Source: Pempheris klunzingeri (taxonomy: Eukaryota > Chordata > Actinopteri > Acropomatiformes > Pempheridae). From it: a stretch of DNA of 64,000 nucleotides. The notes beneath the pieces are model-generated. The model did no database searches and was not told the origin of the DNA. It saw only the letters and a program-made list of their open reading frames with translations. The stretch covers positions 18,834,885 to 18,898,884 of the forward strand of contig NC_092029.1 in the NCBI RefSeq assembly GCF_042242105.1, in the 5' to 3' direction. Below are positions 51,559-63,086 of the stretch, in pieces (positions within the stretch are counted from its first letter, which is position 1; each line of letters opens with the position of its first letter). The translations under genes and the position numbers were made by a program.

Positions 51559-54054
51559 TTACAGTTTGTTTTGCCTCCAAACCCGAGTTACAGGGATGTT
51601 GTTGAACCTGCCGCTGCGGCTGCTCCTCATGCCTAGGTACTGCCTTAGCAGCTGGTTCACCCGTTTCTGACTGTTCCATTTGCGGGCAGATTTTCGGACG
51701 CCTATGAACCCGCCGTAGCGCTTTTGTAGGGGCCTCATTGGTGAGCCAATCAGCTTCCTGTATCCATGGCGCCCCCTCTGAAACCCACCAAAGCGCTTGG
51801 ATAAGGCGATGGCCTCCGAGCCGTCATCCTCGTCCCCCTCTATCTGGCTGTCACTCTCCACATTCCTGTCCTCCCTCGGCTTCCTCTCTTCTTCCGCCAG
51901 ACTGAGATCCAGATCCTGCAGGCCCTCCCCCTCCTCAGAGGATTCCAGCAGTGATGAGTCATACTGGACACTGCGCTTCTCGAACGGTGTCTCATTCAGA
52001 TCCCCCTCTGCGGCTGCAGACTGCAGCAGCTCACTGTCTGAGTTCAGGTCAAGAGAGGTCAGCTGCAGCTCTTCTCCTGTTCTCTTGAACAGAGCACCTC
52101 CCTCAGAAAGTGCAGGGTAGTGCGAAAACTTCACGGCACGTTTACACACATCCCATGTGAATGAAGAGGAAACATGACCCTCACACTCCAACAAACACAC
52201 CTGCAGAGGGAAGGAAAAAGAGGGACGTGTTGAGGTAGTGCATACAAGAATTAAAATAATGTGTTTTTGAACATTAAATCATTTAAACCTGTTGTAGTAG
52301 CGAGTAGTAGTAGTAGTGATTCTAAAAGATATAATTGATTCTACAACCTCAGGTCCTCTTGCATGGAGTTCAAGAGCTGAAGGGCCTTGACCGCAAAAGC
52401 CCAAACTACTGCTCTTGAGTTGGGACTGAGGCCTTTTTCACTTATTTATAGTGGGACATAAATTTACACATAATTTTGTATGTAAGCATGATATGTCCAA
52501 GTGGCAGCACAAATGTACAGAATAACAGAGGATCAGTGATGGAGCCCTGGGGAACACCACAGGTCATGGGGGCCACAGAAAAGGAGGCATCACAGACTAC
52601 TTATAAAAAAAGTTCTGTTTGATAAGTAAGATTTGACTCAGTCTAGCTTAGTATTCCTAGTGCCAACCCACTTCCAAGGCAATGCAATAGAATGAAATGA
52701 TGATCAAATGCTAAATTGAGATGGAGAAGATTTAAAATCAAGTAATCTACAGAAACAGCAACTGTAAGTAAAAAATTGTTTGAATTTGATAAGGGCAGCT
52801 TTGGTGCTTTGAAGAGAGCCACTGAAACCTGTCTGACATTTTGTCAAAGACAGATGCTCTGATTATTCCTAAAAGAAATCAGCTTGGAATGAAAAACCTT
52901 CTCTTAAAAAACTTCAGACAAAAAACACACACTTAAGTTCGACATGTCAAAATGAACAAACTTTGCATCAAGTTGAGTGACTGCTTATATATAAGTTGTC
53001 CATGGTCAACATCTCATTTATGGCATGCAATCACACTTCTTTTTTAACCTCTAGACTAGTGTTACAACTTTGCTGCACAACCAGACCTGAATGTCTCCTG
53101 ACCTGAATGTCTTATGTGTCATAGGAGTTAATGGGCCTTGTTCCTGCTGAACACAGCAGGAACAAGCTATGTGAAAGTTATATGCCAATGTTATGTGCCA
53201 GACGTCCATCATTCGTTAAATGTGATGTACACGTCTACAAAATGATCGACACCACAAGATTGGAAGAAATTACCAATCAGTTTGAAGGACAGCAGATAAA
53301 TTACGTCCTTTGCTGACAAAATGACATTTTTTTAGATTGGCTTCTGGTAATGATATTTTTGCTCTGAAAATAATATGCAGTGTTTTGGAAATGAACCTTT
53401 TATAGAGAAGGACCTTTGTCAGTGCTGAATCACTGACTCTCTGTGCAGTTTTAATGACCTTCCTGTATTATTATCATCACACAATTATACCTGTACTCTC
53501 TTGGTGGAACCACATCTTTAACAATGTAGAGGTAGGGATATATGAACATTTGAAGTGTATTTTTTGTATTAATAAAAACAGTCATAACCCCCATTATTTA
53601 TTCTGCTCTATCAGAGATGAACACTTCAGCTCCAACAATGAGTTTCTCATTTATCATTCAATTATTTTGCCCTAATATTTAACCTGCTGACTAAGGCTGG
53701 ATGTCATTCTTACCCTTAAATGTAGAAATCAAAAAAAAAAAGGGAAAAAAAGTGCATTAGTTCTTCAATATATCTGAAAATAGGCTACAGCTGCTTCTTA
53801 ACTCCTGAGCCCTCTGAGTTAAAATTCAGTTTGAGGTAAGAAGTAAATCCCATTTACTCTTCAAATCTCGCTCAAATGAGATAAATTGCATTGTTATCAG
53901 AAAACCTGCTCACATCAAAGGAGTGAGAGAAGAGGGAGTTCCGCTGTGAATCTATCAACGGAAATTAATTATCCATGGTAAATGAAATGAGCACACCAGG
54001 GGATTCTCCACGTCAGATCAATGGAGCAATCTATGAGTTTATGAGTGAGAGCAG

Positions 54055-54118
<64 letters not shown>

Positions 54119-56480
54119 TGTATTTATATAACTATGAGGGCCAGATGACCAAATGTTGATGTATAGTCCGTTTGCCAAATCTACTTGTAGTGAAATTAGT
54201 ATAGTAGTACTAGTATGATTCCAGTGCACTTTGTGATTTACATCCAATACCAACATTAAGTGGCAAAATAGGAGGTAATGTGCCTTTTTTGTGGTCAGTT
54301 AGGGTGTGAAAGTCGGGATGGAGTGCTGCTGTGTAACTTGTCTGACTTGCAGTTTGACTTTGAGCTTGAGTTTGCTTATACAGACTTACTGTATAATTAG
54401 GTTTGCATGTCTGTCTGCCTTTGCTGCAATCCGTCCCTACCCTTAACCAAGTGTTGTAGTAACTTAAGTCTGGCCATAGCTTATTACCACATAACCACAT
54501 AACCACTGTATTTCACTGACCATAACCGCACTGTAGTTATAAAATCATTGCCAATGAACGTAATCCATGATTGCGCAGCATCTGCCTGTATTGACAAGCT
54601 TGTCTGGTGATAGGGGTGGTCAATATGTAGCAAAAAAAACCCATCTCAGATCAACTGGCTAATTGCAGCATACACTTCGGGATAAAAGCAACGGTAATGC
54701 TTAATGCATTTGTTATGCATATGGTACAGAAGGGGAAAAAATGTACCCTGATTTTTGTAAATACTAAAGATAATTTGCATAAACTGCTCAGAATGATGTG
54801 AATACTGTGGGGGAAACATAATTAGCACAAATGTAAGCAAATGAATGAATGGATGATGCTAGAAAATGCTTGGTGTGTATATCGTTCATGGGAGCGTAGG
54901 TGTGTGTGCGCTAATAAATCAGTGGCTCCTGACATTATACAAACACCAGCAGATTCGCACACACTCTTTCAGTCTGGAGTGGGAAACAATGGAATTGCTC
55001 AGTGGATTCCATCTGAGGCTCAATGGGGAAGCGGCTAACACAATGAGGAGCTGATAAAATGTGTCAGTCACCGATGTAAGCCTCGGCTGATGATACTGAG
55101 CAGCAGTCAATTACAGAGTTCTATTACAACTCCAAAAAAGGTCCCAGCTGTCTTTCTCTGCATCATTATCAGCTAAATTAGCCGCCAAACAGCTATTCAT
55201 GGGTGCCCACAGACTATTTTTACCCACCGAGGTGTCTCGCACTGTTTGGAAATGAGATTGCATGCTGCACTTGAGGTTTTTGTCGGGAGTTCGTAGAACA
55301 ATCCCATTCTCTCAGTACTCCCTCATTCTCTCTCTGCTGATATCTTCATGTTGGTCATGAAGCATTTGCACCAGTACTGTAGATACTCAAACCATGAGGC
55401 AGAAACAATACTAGTTTTGTCCAGTGGAAACTGGGTATCTCCAAAATGCCAACTGTTGAGGAACAGTTTTGTACTGTATTTGTGTTAGCTGCACTCCCTT
55501 TATCCCTATTTTAACTCCCATTATCAGACCCCTATAACCACAATGCAACAGGTGTAAGTTACTGGAGGGATTGCATTATAATAAGATTATATTGGTTCAT
55601 TTTGTGTCATTATTGATTTAGCAAATAAAGCTGCTGTAGAAATCTCCAGATTTGTTTCAATAATGCCATGAGAAAATCCCCCTGTAACCACTAACAAGCA
55701 ATCAGTAGCTGCAAATATTCTCAGCAACCAGTTGTTAGGTATTGTTATTTGCCCTAATGTGTACGCTTTTGGTTTAGAAATCATAATCTGCTTTATCTAT
55801 GTTAGCGGTTCTCTTAGGATGGCGATGTTGGTCTTTTGTTTGGTCTGTTGGTTGGTCCATCACTTTGATCTAAACTAAAATATCTCTTGTTGCCTTTAAT
55901 TATTAGCGTAAATGGTCGAGAAATGCGCAGAAAATATTCACTTGATGCACATCTTAACCACAAGACAACAATGGCGCCCAATACAAAGTCGAACCAATGA
56001 ATTATTTGTACTATTTTGGGAGACTGTTTTGAAACACAATATTTCATTGCATGAGAAACGCTCAATAAAGCCTTCTACCCCTTTATTAACTCCCATAAAC
56101 TCAAAGCAAGCAAAGTGCACACAGCACTATCAAACTGTACACACTGCATTTCGTAGAGGCTGAAACTTAATCACAAACGCAAACACACCTCTCTCAGAGT
56201 GTTGAAGGCTTGGTGCAGCTGCGCTTGCAATGACACACACGCTGCAGTGTTGACAAGACATTTACTTGACACTGACTCACGATGACCAACACTGGCACAT
56301 TCACACACACACATTCACACACACACAGACACACACACTCACCATGCTGTCGAAGGCTTGCTGCAGCTGCTGCTGTTGCATGAGCAAACCGCATGCCATA
56401 CATTCCCCCTGGCAGTCGCTACGTCCAGGGGTGAAGAGACATGCCAGCACCACCACCAGGTAACACAGAGGGATCTTCAT
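51559..56480 (-). CDS. pnoc: Prepronociceptin (nociceptin/orphanin FQ precursor)
   Basis: Two coding exons, 56343-56480 and 51559-52200, join in phase 0 into 259 residues. Residues 1-21 are a signal peptide (MKIPLCYLVVVLACLFTPG). Six cysteines follow (23, 27, 30, 48, 52, 65), the pattern of opioid precursors, then an acidic spacer. Three products are framed by Lys-Arg: FGGFQRGRHGYRKLIGSPM... (183-205), YGGFIGVRKSARKWNSQ (208-224) and the tail VNQLLRQYLGMRSSRSG... (227-259), which matches mammalian nociceptin II (FSEFMRQYL). VRKSARK is diagnostic of nociceptin. Nociceptin is a secreted neuropeptide acting on the NOP (OPRL1) receptor. Mammals have Phe at position 1; here it is Tyr. A 4.1-kb intron separates the exons. 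A 5' UTR acceptor lies at 56606. The gene is convergent with znf395, its neighbour in human 8p21 as well. Confidence 0.97.
51667..51717 (-). other. pnoc: Predicted mature nociceptin, YGGF-type
   Basis: It encodes the 17-mer YGGFIGVRKSARKWNSQ between two Lys-Arg sites. Mammalian nociceptin is also 17 residues and shares GGF, VRKSARK-like core and terminal Q. Tyr1 is the opioid message residue, where mammals have Phe1. Confidence 0.9.
51724..51792 (-). other. pnoc: Predicted second FGGF peptide of the precursor
   Basis: It encodes a 23-residue product beginning FGGFQRGRHGYRK, flanked by Lys-Arg on both sides and placed just upstream of the nociceptin unit. Mammalian prepronociceptin has nocistatin, not an FGGF peptide, at this position. 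An internal single Arg or dibasic YRK could shorten it. Confidence 0.75.
52335..52800. repeat. Degenerate dispersed repeat in pnoc intron
   Basis: The phrases GATGGAGCCCTGGGGAACAC and CACAGGTCATGGGGGCCACA resemble a repeat found in many fish genomes. The copy is old and its borders are vague. Confidence 0.35.
53137..53166. other. Perfect 13-bp hairpin
   Basis: CTTGTTCCTGCTG (53137-53149) is followed after the 4-base loop AACA by its exact reverse complement CAGCAGGAACAAG (53154-53166). The stem is too short for a typical microRNA precursor. Confidence 0.8.
54057..54118. repeat. (GT)n microsatellite
   Basis: About 30 uninterrupted GT units in the pnoc intron. Confidence 0.97.
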
Positions 56481-56605
56481 CGCTTAGCACAGCCAGACAG
56501 GTAGGGACAAACAGGAGCCCAGCTGGTAGAAATGTAGAAGTGTCTAAAACAAGGGTCTGCAGCAGGAGAATCTGGGAGATGAAGCCTGTGGGATCTGGCC
56601 CCAGC
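56481..56605 (-). other. pnoc: 5' UTR part of the pnoc first coding exon
   Basis: Upstream of the pnoc start the minus strand runs 125 bases back to a good acceptor (TTTCTCCCTGTAG then GCTGGGG), so at least one non-coding exon should lie above 56608. I could not place it or the promoter. Confidence 0.5.
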
Positions 56606-56608
56606 CTA

Positions 56609-59600
56609 CAGGGAGAAAGCAGACAGAGTGACAGAAAAATTGCATTAAGTCCATTTTATAGGGATCATTAGCCGGATTTGGGCAGTCAGTCAACGCGTTG
56701 GTGGGGAGAGAGTATTCAGTCAACACCGGGAGATGGACAATGTGGGTGGAACGGAGAGAGAGAGCACAACCTGAGGCAATAAATGAGAAAATTGGTATTT
56801 TCCAGTGGGCAAGAAGCGACCACTACAAGCTGGAGGCGCAGATCACTGATGGAAATCATACAGCAGGAAATGGAGATTTGTATGAGTGGATCAGTGCTCG
56901 AGGAGGTCAGGGTCATCATGGGCCATGCCCTGTATCAACAACACACAACACTGTGGAGGAATAAAGTAGCAACAATGTCAAGGGTAATGACGGGCAGCAA
57001 CAAAGACTATCAGTGTCTGTGATGGAATGAATAATCGCAGTTAGATAGATAACTAGAAAACAGACATTAAGAGAAGAAATGTTAAACACCGGGCCATGTA
57101 ATGTCAAAGAAGATGTACTTGCAAGCTGACGGAAGATATACGGAAGGATGTTGCGGTCTCTGGCTTCAGCTACAAATCTGTGAACGCATTTCATGCATGC
57201 GTGGATAGAACCAATACAGTGTTACGCACCAGGATGTGCTGGTTCACGCTGGTAACCATGGATGTAAATAATCAAAATACTTTTCAATTAAACCAATGAA
57301 CTGATTAACTATTAATTAACAGATAACAAAATTCAACACCTGTACATATATCAATGTGATAAGAACTACCTAAAAGGACAGAAACCATCTTTGGGGAAAG
57401 CGTACTGTTTTAGTTTCGCCCATGTCCCATCCACTATTATGGAGGGAGAGGACACTATGACCTATACTGCAGCCAGTCACCAGTTTTGGGGAGCTGCCAT
57501 GTCATCCATCTTTATATACAGTCTATATTTTAGCTCTGTCACCGAAAATATGGTTGCCATAACTAACTTGCTTTCAGGAGCTGATGCAGGAAACTGTTTG
57601 AGATCTTATGAAGCCTGGTGACCTCAATAGTAACGCTACCTTTTTGCTGTAAAATCACAGGGAAGGTCCCGGAGAGAAGTTTTTCATATGTTGCTTATTA
57701 AAGGAGAAACAGCAACAGTGTTGAACTGGTATATTACCAAATCATTAACTTCAGGTACTTATTTGTGTAACCTGGGGAGTCTTTTAGACCGAGCACAGCC
57801 GCTCTAATGAAAATGTCTACAGACAAGTAAATACAGTTCAATACAATAAAGTTTGCAGTAATAATAATGACTGAATATTTACTTGGGTTTCAATGGAGCA
57901 TTGATTTCCAGAGGCTGTTCGCTAACTTTTTGTACATGACATGGTATTTGTTCTGCAAGCATTTTCAAGGTTACATTTAAGGTTACATTCAAAACCTCAT
58001 ACGAGAATTGTCACATTTTGCGACTCTGTGTCCCCACAGCTTTGGAGCGCAATTCACTTGTAACACCGCTGTCATAAACACAAATCGTGCCGCTTTGTTT
58101 CTCATCTTAGCTTCCTCCATCATCGTGCTCTTCAACACCCAAGGTGTTGGTGTGTGAGTGACATGGTGCTGCAAAGCGTTATGCACTTCTCCCGGGAGAT
58201 CGTACCTACTCCACCTAAATTACATAGTGCAGCAGGATTTTGGGGTGCGGAATGAAGGAGACACCACTCTGCCTATTACCCTGTAGCTATAAGTCACTGT
58301 ACCCTCAAAATTATGTAAAATAGCTACATAAGGTTGCTTTACTTGCACAACATGTTGTTACAAAAAATTGAGACGATTATCAAATGAAAAATATCGCTAA
58401 TATAAATATTAGAACAACTTCATCACATATTATTGAGAGCAGCAACAGTAGGTGTTCTTCACAAGAGCATGATTATCAGGTCTTGATGGGGTTTGAAAAG
58501 ATCCATGAGGACAACAAAGCTCAAAAATGAATATATTGACGATATAAGAGATCCTGTTCATGGATCAGTAGGTCCTGTTTTGTAAATGGAATCAATGTTA
58601 AAAAAAAAAAAATTTCAAAAAAACTGCTGAATGCAATGTTACATAACATCAGAGCTGAAAAATGTTTCCAGCGTCACGGCGACCCCCATCTGGTGAAATG
58701 TATTCACACGGGTCATGTTTGATGAAGACAGAGAGGAGTGGCAGAAGTCACAGCAAGTGACAGCACAATCCCCACAGTAAAGATATCATATTGATGAGAG
58801 TGAATGAAAATCGTTGACAATACACAGAGTAGGTGTTGTATTGATGGGTGCACTCAAGTGGAAAAAAAATTAAATAAAAGAGTAAAAAACCAACACGCCG
58901 TGACACTTTACCACATTACCATTCACAGTCAATAGCACATGAAACAGGTCATGTGTGTGACTCCGGCCCATTTGCAAATATATAAATGGCTTTATGGAAA
59001 ATCATTAGAGGGGCCTGTTTGTTTGCCTCGCTGAGATGTTTTGTGCAATGATCATTTACTAGACTGCTGACTAAGCCCATTTGATATTTGGGAGTTGTGT
59101 TCTCCCTTAAGTGGCCCTTGCTAAGTAAAGTGAACAAATGACGAACAAATGAGTAAACACGCACGGTAAAAGTGGTAGTGTGGGCCCGGGATATGTTCCA
59201 GCTTTACAAAGACGCAGCTTTCACACACTGGTAATGTTTTGGTGAGCGTATTATTGCGAACGGGCGTTTTGGGACTATCATGACTATCATCGATAAACAA
59301 GGCTTGTCATAATTACACAATGGTGTCTCATTGGTTTGCCTCCTCACACTCAATGGTTCATGTTATAATACTGTGATTTAGGCTTTTTGGTGAACAATAT
59401 AGGGCCCGCATCAGATATTCTGGCGTACAGCAGCACATTATTAGTACAATAATATCCACACGACGCTTTGAATTTTTTTTTTAATCTTTTTTATTTTCTT
59501 CAATAGTTTCAGCATATGTTTCTAAAATCTTTTTACACTTGCACTCATGTCATAAGATGGCAAGAAGCCTGCATGAGGTAAACCTTTCAACTGAGTTGCA

Positions 59601-60790
59601 TTTCAGTGCAAACTTACAGTTTTTAACCACATGTTCCTAATGTGTCTGTTGCATTTATTCATTCGTTAGAATTAGCCTGTGGATTTGTTGAACAAAGATT
59701 TATTTTAGCTGCATCTGGCTTTTGATAAAGTGGCAGAGGAATGATTGATGTGTTTCTAAAGGCTTGAGGAATGAGTTATCAAGCCATCGTCTGCTGCCAT
59801 CTCTCTTTGGAATGGAAGCCATTATTGTTAGTGAGAAACAATTGACAAGGATATTAAGTGTTAATGGGCTACAATGTCATGAATCCACGGCCTTGAGATA
59901 TTTATAGTGGGTGTAACAGTCAGCTGGTTGTAATGATTTGTATTTGTTAACTTGTTGACACAGGGTGGTTTGAAGTGATTGCACTTTATTACGTGCTCAC
60001 ATCTGTTTGCACACCTCTCCTCTCAGCACAGCCCACCACACTTAACCCATTAATACCCAATAAAACATCCCATTAACGGGAGCGTGTCCTGCTTTGACTT
60101 TGCCACACAGAACATGCCGTCGCCGTAGTGTGATGCAGTGCACACGACAGGTTTCAGATTTTGGGCTAAACTTATCAGCGTGCACACAGAGCCAAACAAT
60201 GAGCATCGTAGGTGAACATGAGCTGCTTTCTTTGTGTCTGCAGAGAATAAATGAACATGCTACAAACTGAAAAGAGCCCAAATAACACATACTGAATCCA
60301 TGCTTTTACGACAGTATGATTTATATTAATGAAGATGTCACCAGGGTTTATCTAGCTCGGATTCAACAAATAAAAAGTTTACGTCACAATCTGGTTTTGA
60401 CAGAAGGGAATTTGGAGACAAGGGTGATTTGATGAAACATGCCATCCAGTTGCATTATGGGGAGTGTAGAATTTAGTGAAAAAGGATACATCAGCCTCTG
60501 CCGATTCAATTTTGTCTTTTTAATACGTCCTTTGTGAGTCCCCCAATGTCATGGAAGTGCAGTACTAAATTGCTTGAGTGCACCGTTAATTAACTGGCTT
60601 TGCTCACTAATGAGCAGCGAAGGCTAGAGGATATTATTTTCACCTGCGATGGACTTTGATAATATCAATGGGGGGGGGGGTACTTTAGTCAAGTGGTAAG
60701 CAGGGTTTGGTTCTTGTAAACTACAAATTAAGAGCAGAAGGCCATCACGATAAGAGTTTCTTATCTTTTAGTAGGGACCCTGTGGGAGTC
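56609..60790. other. Upstream DNA of pnoc, no gene seen
   Basis: No exon with domain support is seen on either strand, although the pnoc promoter and non-coding first exon probably lie in or beyond it. The sequence is AT-rich and unusually poor in microsatellites compared with the rest of the window. Confidence 0.45.
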
Positions 60791-60799
60791 ACCCAGCGT

Positions 60800-61110
60800 G
60801 CCAGTGCCACAGCTTCACGGATGTTGGTCTGTCATTTTATCCACTGCTTTGGTCTTGACTGGAATATCTCATGTGTACTGACATGAGATATTTCTCATGA
60901 GATAATGAATCCTAATGATTTTGGTGCTCCTCTCTTGCCACCATGAGGTAGACGTTTGTCGTTTTGAATAAAATGTCTCATGAAATGTCATGACATTTGG
61001 TACTGACATTCATGCTCTGTGCCAACATGTTAATGTTAAGATGGTGCTCAAGGTAAAAAAAAAAAAAAAGAGAGAAAAAAACTTGTTAAACATCAGCGAA
61101 TTAAAATAGT
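60800..61110. repeat. Dispersed teleost repeat (ATATCTCAAC family), copy 3
   Basis: CCACTGCTTTGGTCTTGACT, GGAATATCTCATG, GAATCCTAATGATTTTGGTG, CCACCATGAGGTAGACG and TTGTTAAACATCAGCGAATT follow the same order as the copies near 38 kb. A poly-A run (61055-61070) interrupts it. Confidence 0.6.
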
Positions 61111-62837
61111 TCTTGTGGGGAATGCTGACACGGTACAGAGGCTACTACTGGCTAGCATGGCTCTAGACAAAATACAACACTTAATACTATGTCATCATGC
61201 TATACAATCCATGTGGAGCTTTCTCCATGCTTCTGATACATCAGATTACAAAAGAATGCAATGATCAAAATCACTAAAAGAAAGAAAACTTAGCTTCATG
61301 CGAATGTTGGCACCAAAAACAGGATCAGGGTTTCACTGGCTAAGAAGCCCTGGCTAAAGTTATTTGGTGTAGTAGAACCACTTTATTGTATAGGAATACG
61401 GTGAACTGACTTCTTAAAGTCAAACACTTTTTGGGAACATATACAGCAACAAAAAGTTAGGCACCGACAAACCAGTGGATAAAGCGTAATTAATGTATCC
61501 AAGAAATGAGCCCCATGTCTAGGTTGTCACACTTCCCTTGGCATGCATGGATTACTAAATGAGCCAGTCACTGTGCCCAGGAGCTCCTGATAACCAGCGG
61601 CCAGAGCCAGTCACAACTTTTCCATATCTCAATAACTTCAAATTGAATCTGTGCCTTTCACATCTGTGACACTTTGAGCCATGAACCTACACACTCCTCT
61701 CTCTGCTCTCTGCTTTCAGTAATGAAATAGTTCCTAGTCCCGATATTGCCACTGGTCCATTTTAGCCATCCTTGCCTATAAATTTGCATACTATTTGAGC
61801 TATCCTTAACATTTCATATCATTTGCATAATCTGTCTGACAGAGCAGGCAGTTGACCGGGTGCAGGAGCTGATATATGATGTAATGTACACGGATAAAGT
61901 GGTGATCACTGGGAAAGGGAGGTGCCTATGCACCAAGAGGCTATAATCCATCCAAGAGCCTGAACTCATTACAGGAAGTTTCATATGAAAATAGATTTTC
62001 ATCATTCACAAATACAAACAGCCTTGCCCTTCTAAATGAATGCTGGCATGAAAGCAGAAAGAAAATGGACTCTAGTGAAGGGCCCGATGTCCCTCCACTT
62101 TTAGATGAGTCTTTCCATCTTGGAGAAATGAATGCTCTTACTCACTTCTTTCCAAAACAAATAGATTGTTTTGTACTTCCATTAGACTTAACTAAGACCC
62201 TGAAAATGTGACGTGTTTTCAAGAGGAAAAAAAAAATGCTTTTTCTCTTTCAATCAAACAGGAAGCAATCAGAGCTTTCATAAAAAGGACCACTAGTCTC
62301 ATGCATTTGGTTTTGTTTTCGGAGTACTTTTTTGTCTGAGTCTAAAATGCACAAAAGCGAGCACAAAAAAAAAACTGGACTAATGTTCCACCAGTTTATT
62401 GCTCCTAAAGGACTGTATGAAAATTATTAGGGGGAGCTGAGTGGGTCAGAAAAGGGGGAGTATTTGTCTGTTTTTTTCTTTTTGTTGAAGGAAGGTATTA
62501 CATTTTGGGAGAGCTGGGGAGGGTCTTTAAATCTTTTTTTTACATTGACTATAAAAAAGAAAAAAAAGATGGAGGTGTAAAGATGGATTTGGCCACATTC
62601 AGAGGACAATTCTGACTATTTATAAGGGGCTTCGCTTATTTGGTAACTGTAATTATTTAGCAGCTTTATGCTGCTGAGTAAATAGGGAGTTTTTCTCTTT
62701 ATGATTGTCTTGTGTTTGTAATAATGTATTGTCTTGACATATAAGTGGGAGGGAACTCCTTTTTCAGGGTGGTTTTGTTTTTCAATCAAATGAAATATCA
62801 AATACAGGCCTCCTCTCAGCCCCAACAGTTTTTCTAC
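61111..62837. other. Intergenic DNA, no gene seen
   Basis: AT-rich sequence with several A and T runs. No exon or element recognised. Confidence 0.45.
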
Positions 62838-63052
62838 ATCATATGGAAGGTTGGTGGTTCAACCCCTGGTCCCTCTTGTTGAAGTGTCCTCGGGCAAGAC
62901 ACTGAAGCCCAACTTGCTGAAGCAAGCATAGCTTCAGTGTGTGAAATTACAGTCTCCTCCTGCGTGAATGAGTGAACGAGGATGTCATGTCAAAGCACTT
63001 TGAGTAGTTGAAGTGACTAGACAATTATACAAACACAGACCATTTACGGCCC
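62838..63052 (+). repeat. tRNA-derived teleost SINE
   Basis: GGTTGGTGGTTCAACCCCTG contains a B-box-like GGTTCAACCCC. It is followed by GTGTCCTCGGGCAAGACACT and, at the 3' end, CAAAGCACTTTGAGTAGTTG and CACAGACCATTTACGGCCCT. The A-box side is missing, so it is 5'-truncated. A 3' fragment of the same family is at 19845-19950. Confidence 0.75.
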
Positions 63053-63063
63053 TTTACATTTTT

Positions 63064-63086
63064 GTGTGTGTGTGTGTGTGTGTGTT
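63064..63086. repeat. (GT)n microsatellite
   Basis: Eleven GT units just after the SINE. Confidence 0.95.

Larger units (their letters stand above)
52201..56342 (-). other. pnoc: pnoc intron
   Basis: Bounded by a donor (GTGAGTGTG, minus strand, at 56342) and an acceptor (TCTGCAG, at 52201). It contains a degenerate dispersed repeat (about 52335-52800), a perfect short hairpin (53137-53166), a GT array (54057-54118) and CA arrays at 56299-56338. No further exon is needed to make a complete protein. Confidence 0.7.

Noticed and set aside
62846-62870. tRNA-like B box
   Set aside because: GGTTCAACCCC is present but there is no cloverleaf and no matching A box. It is the tRNA-derived part of a truncated SINE.
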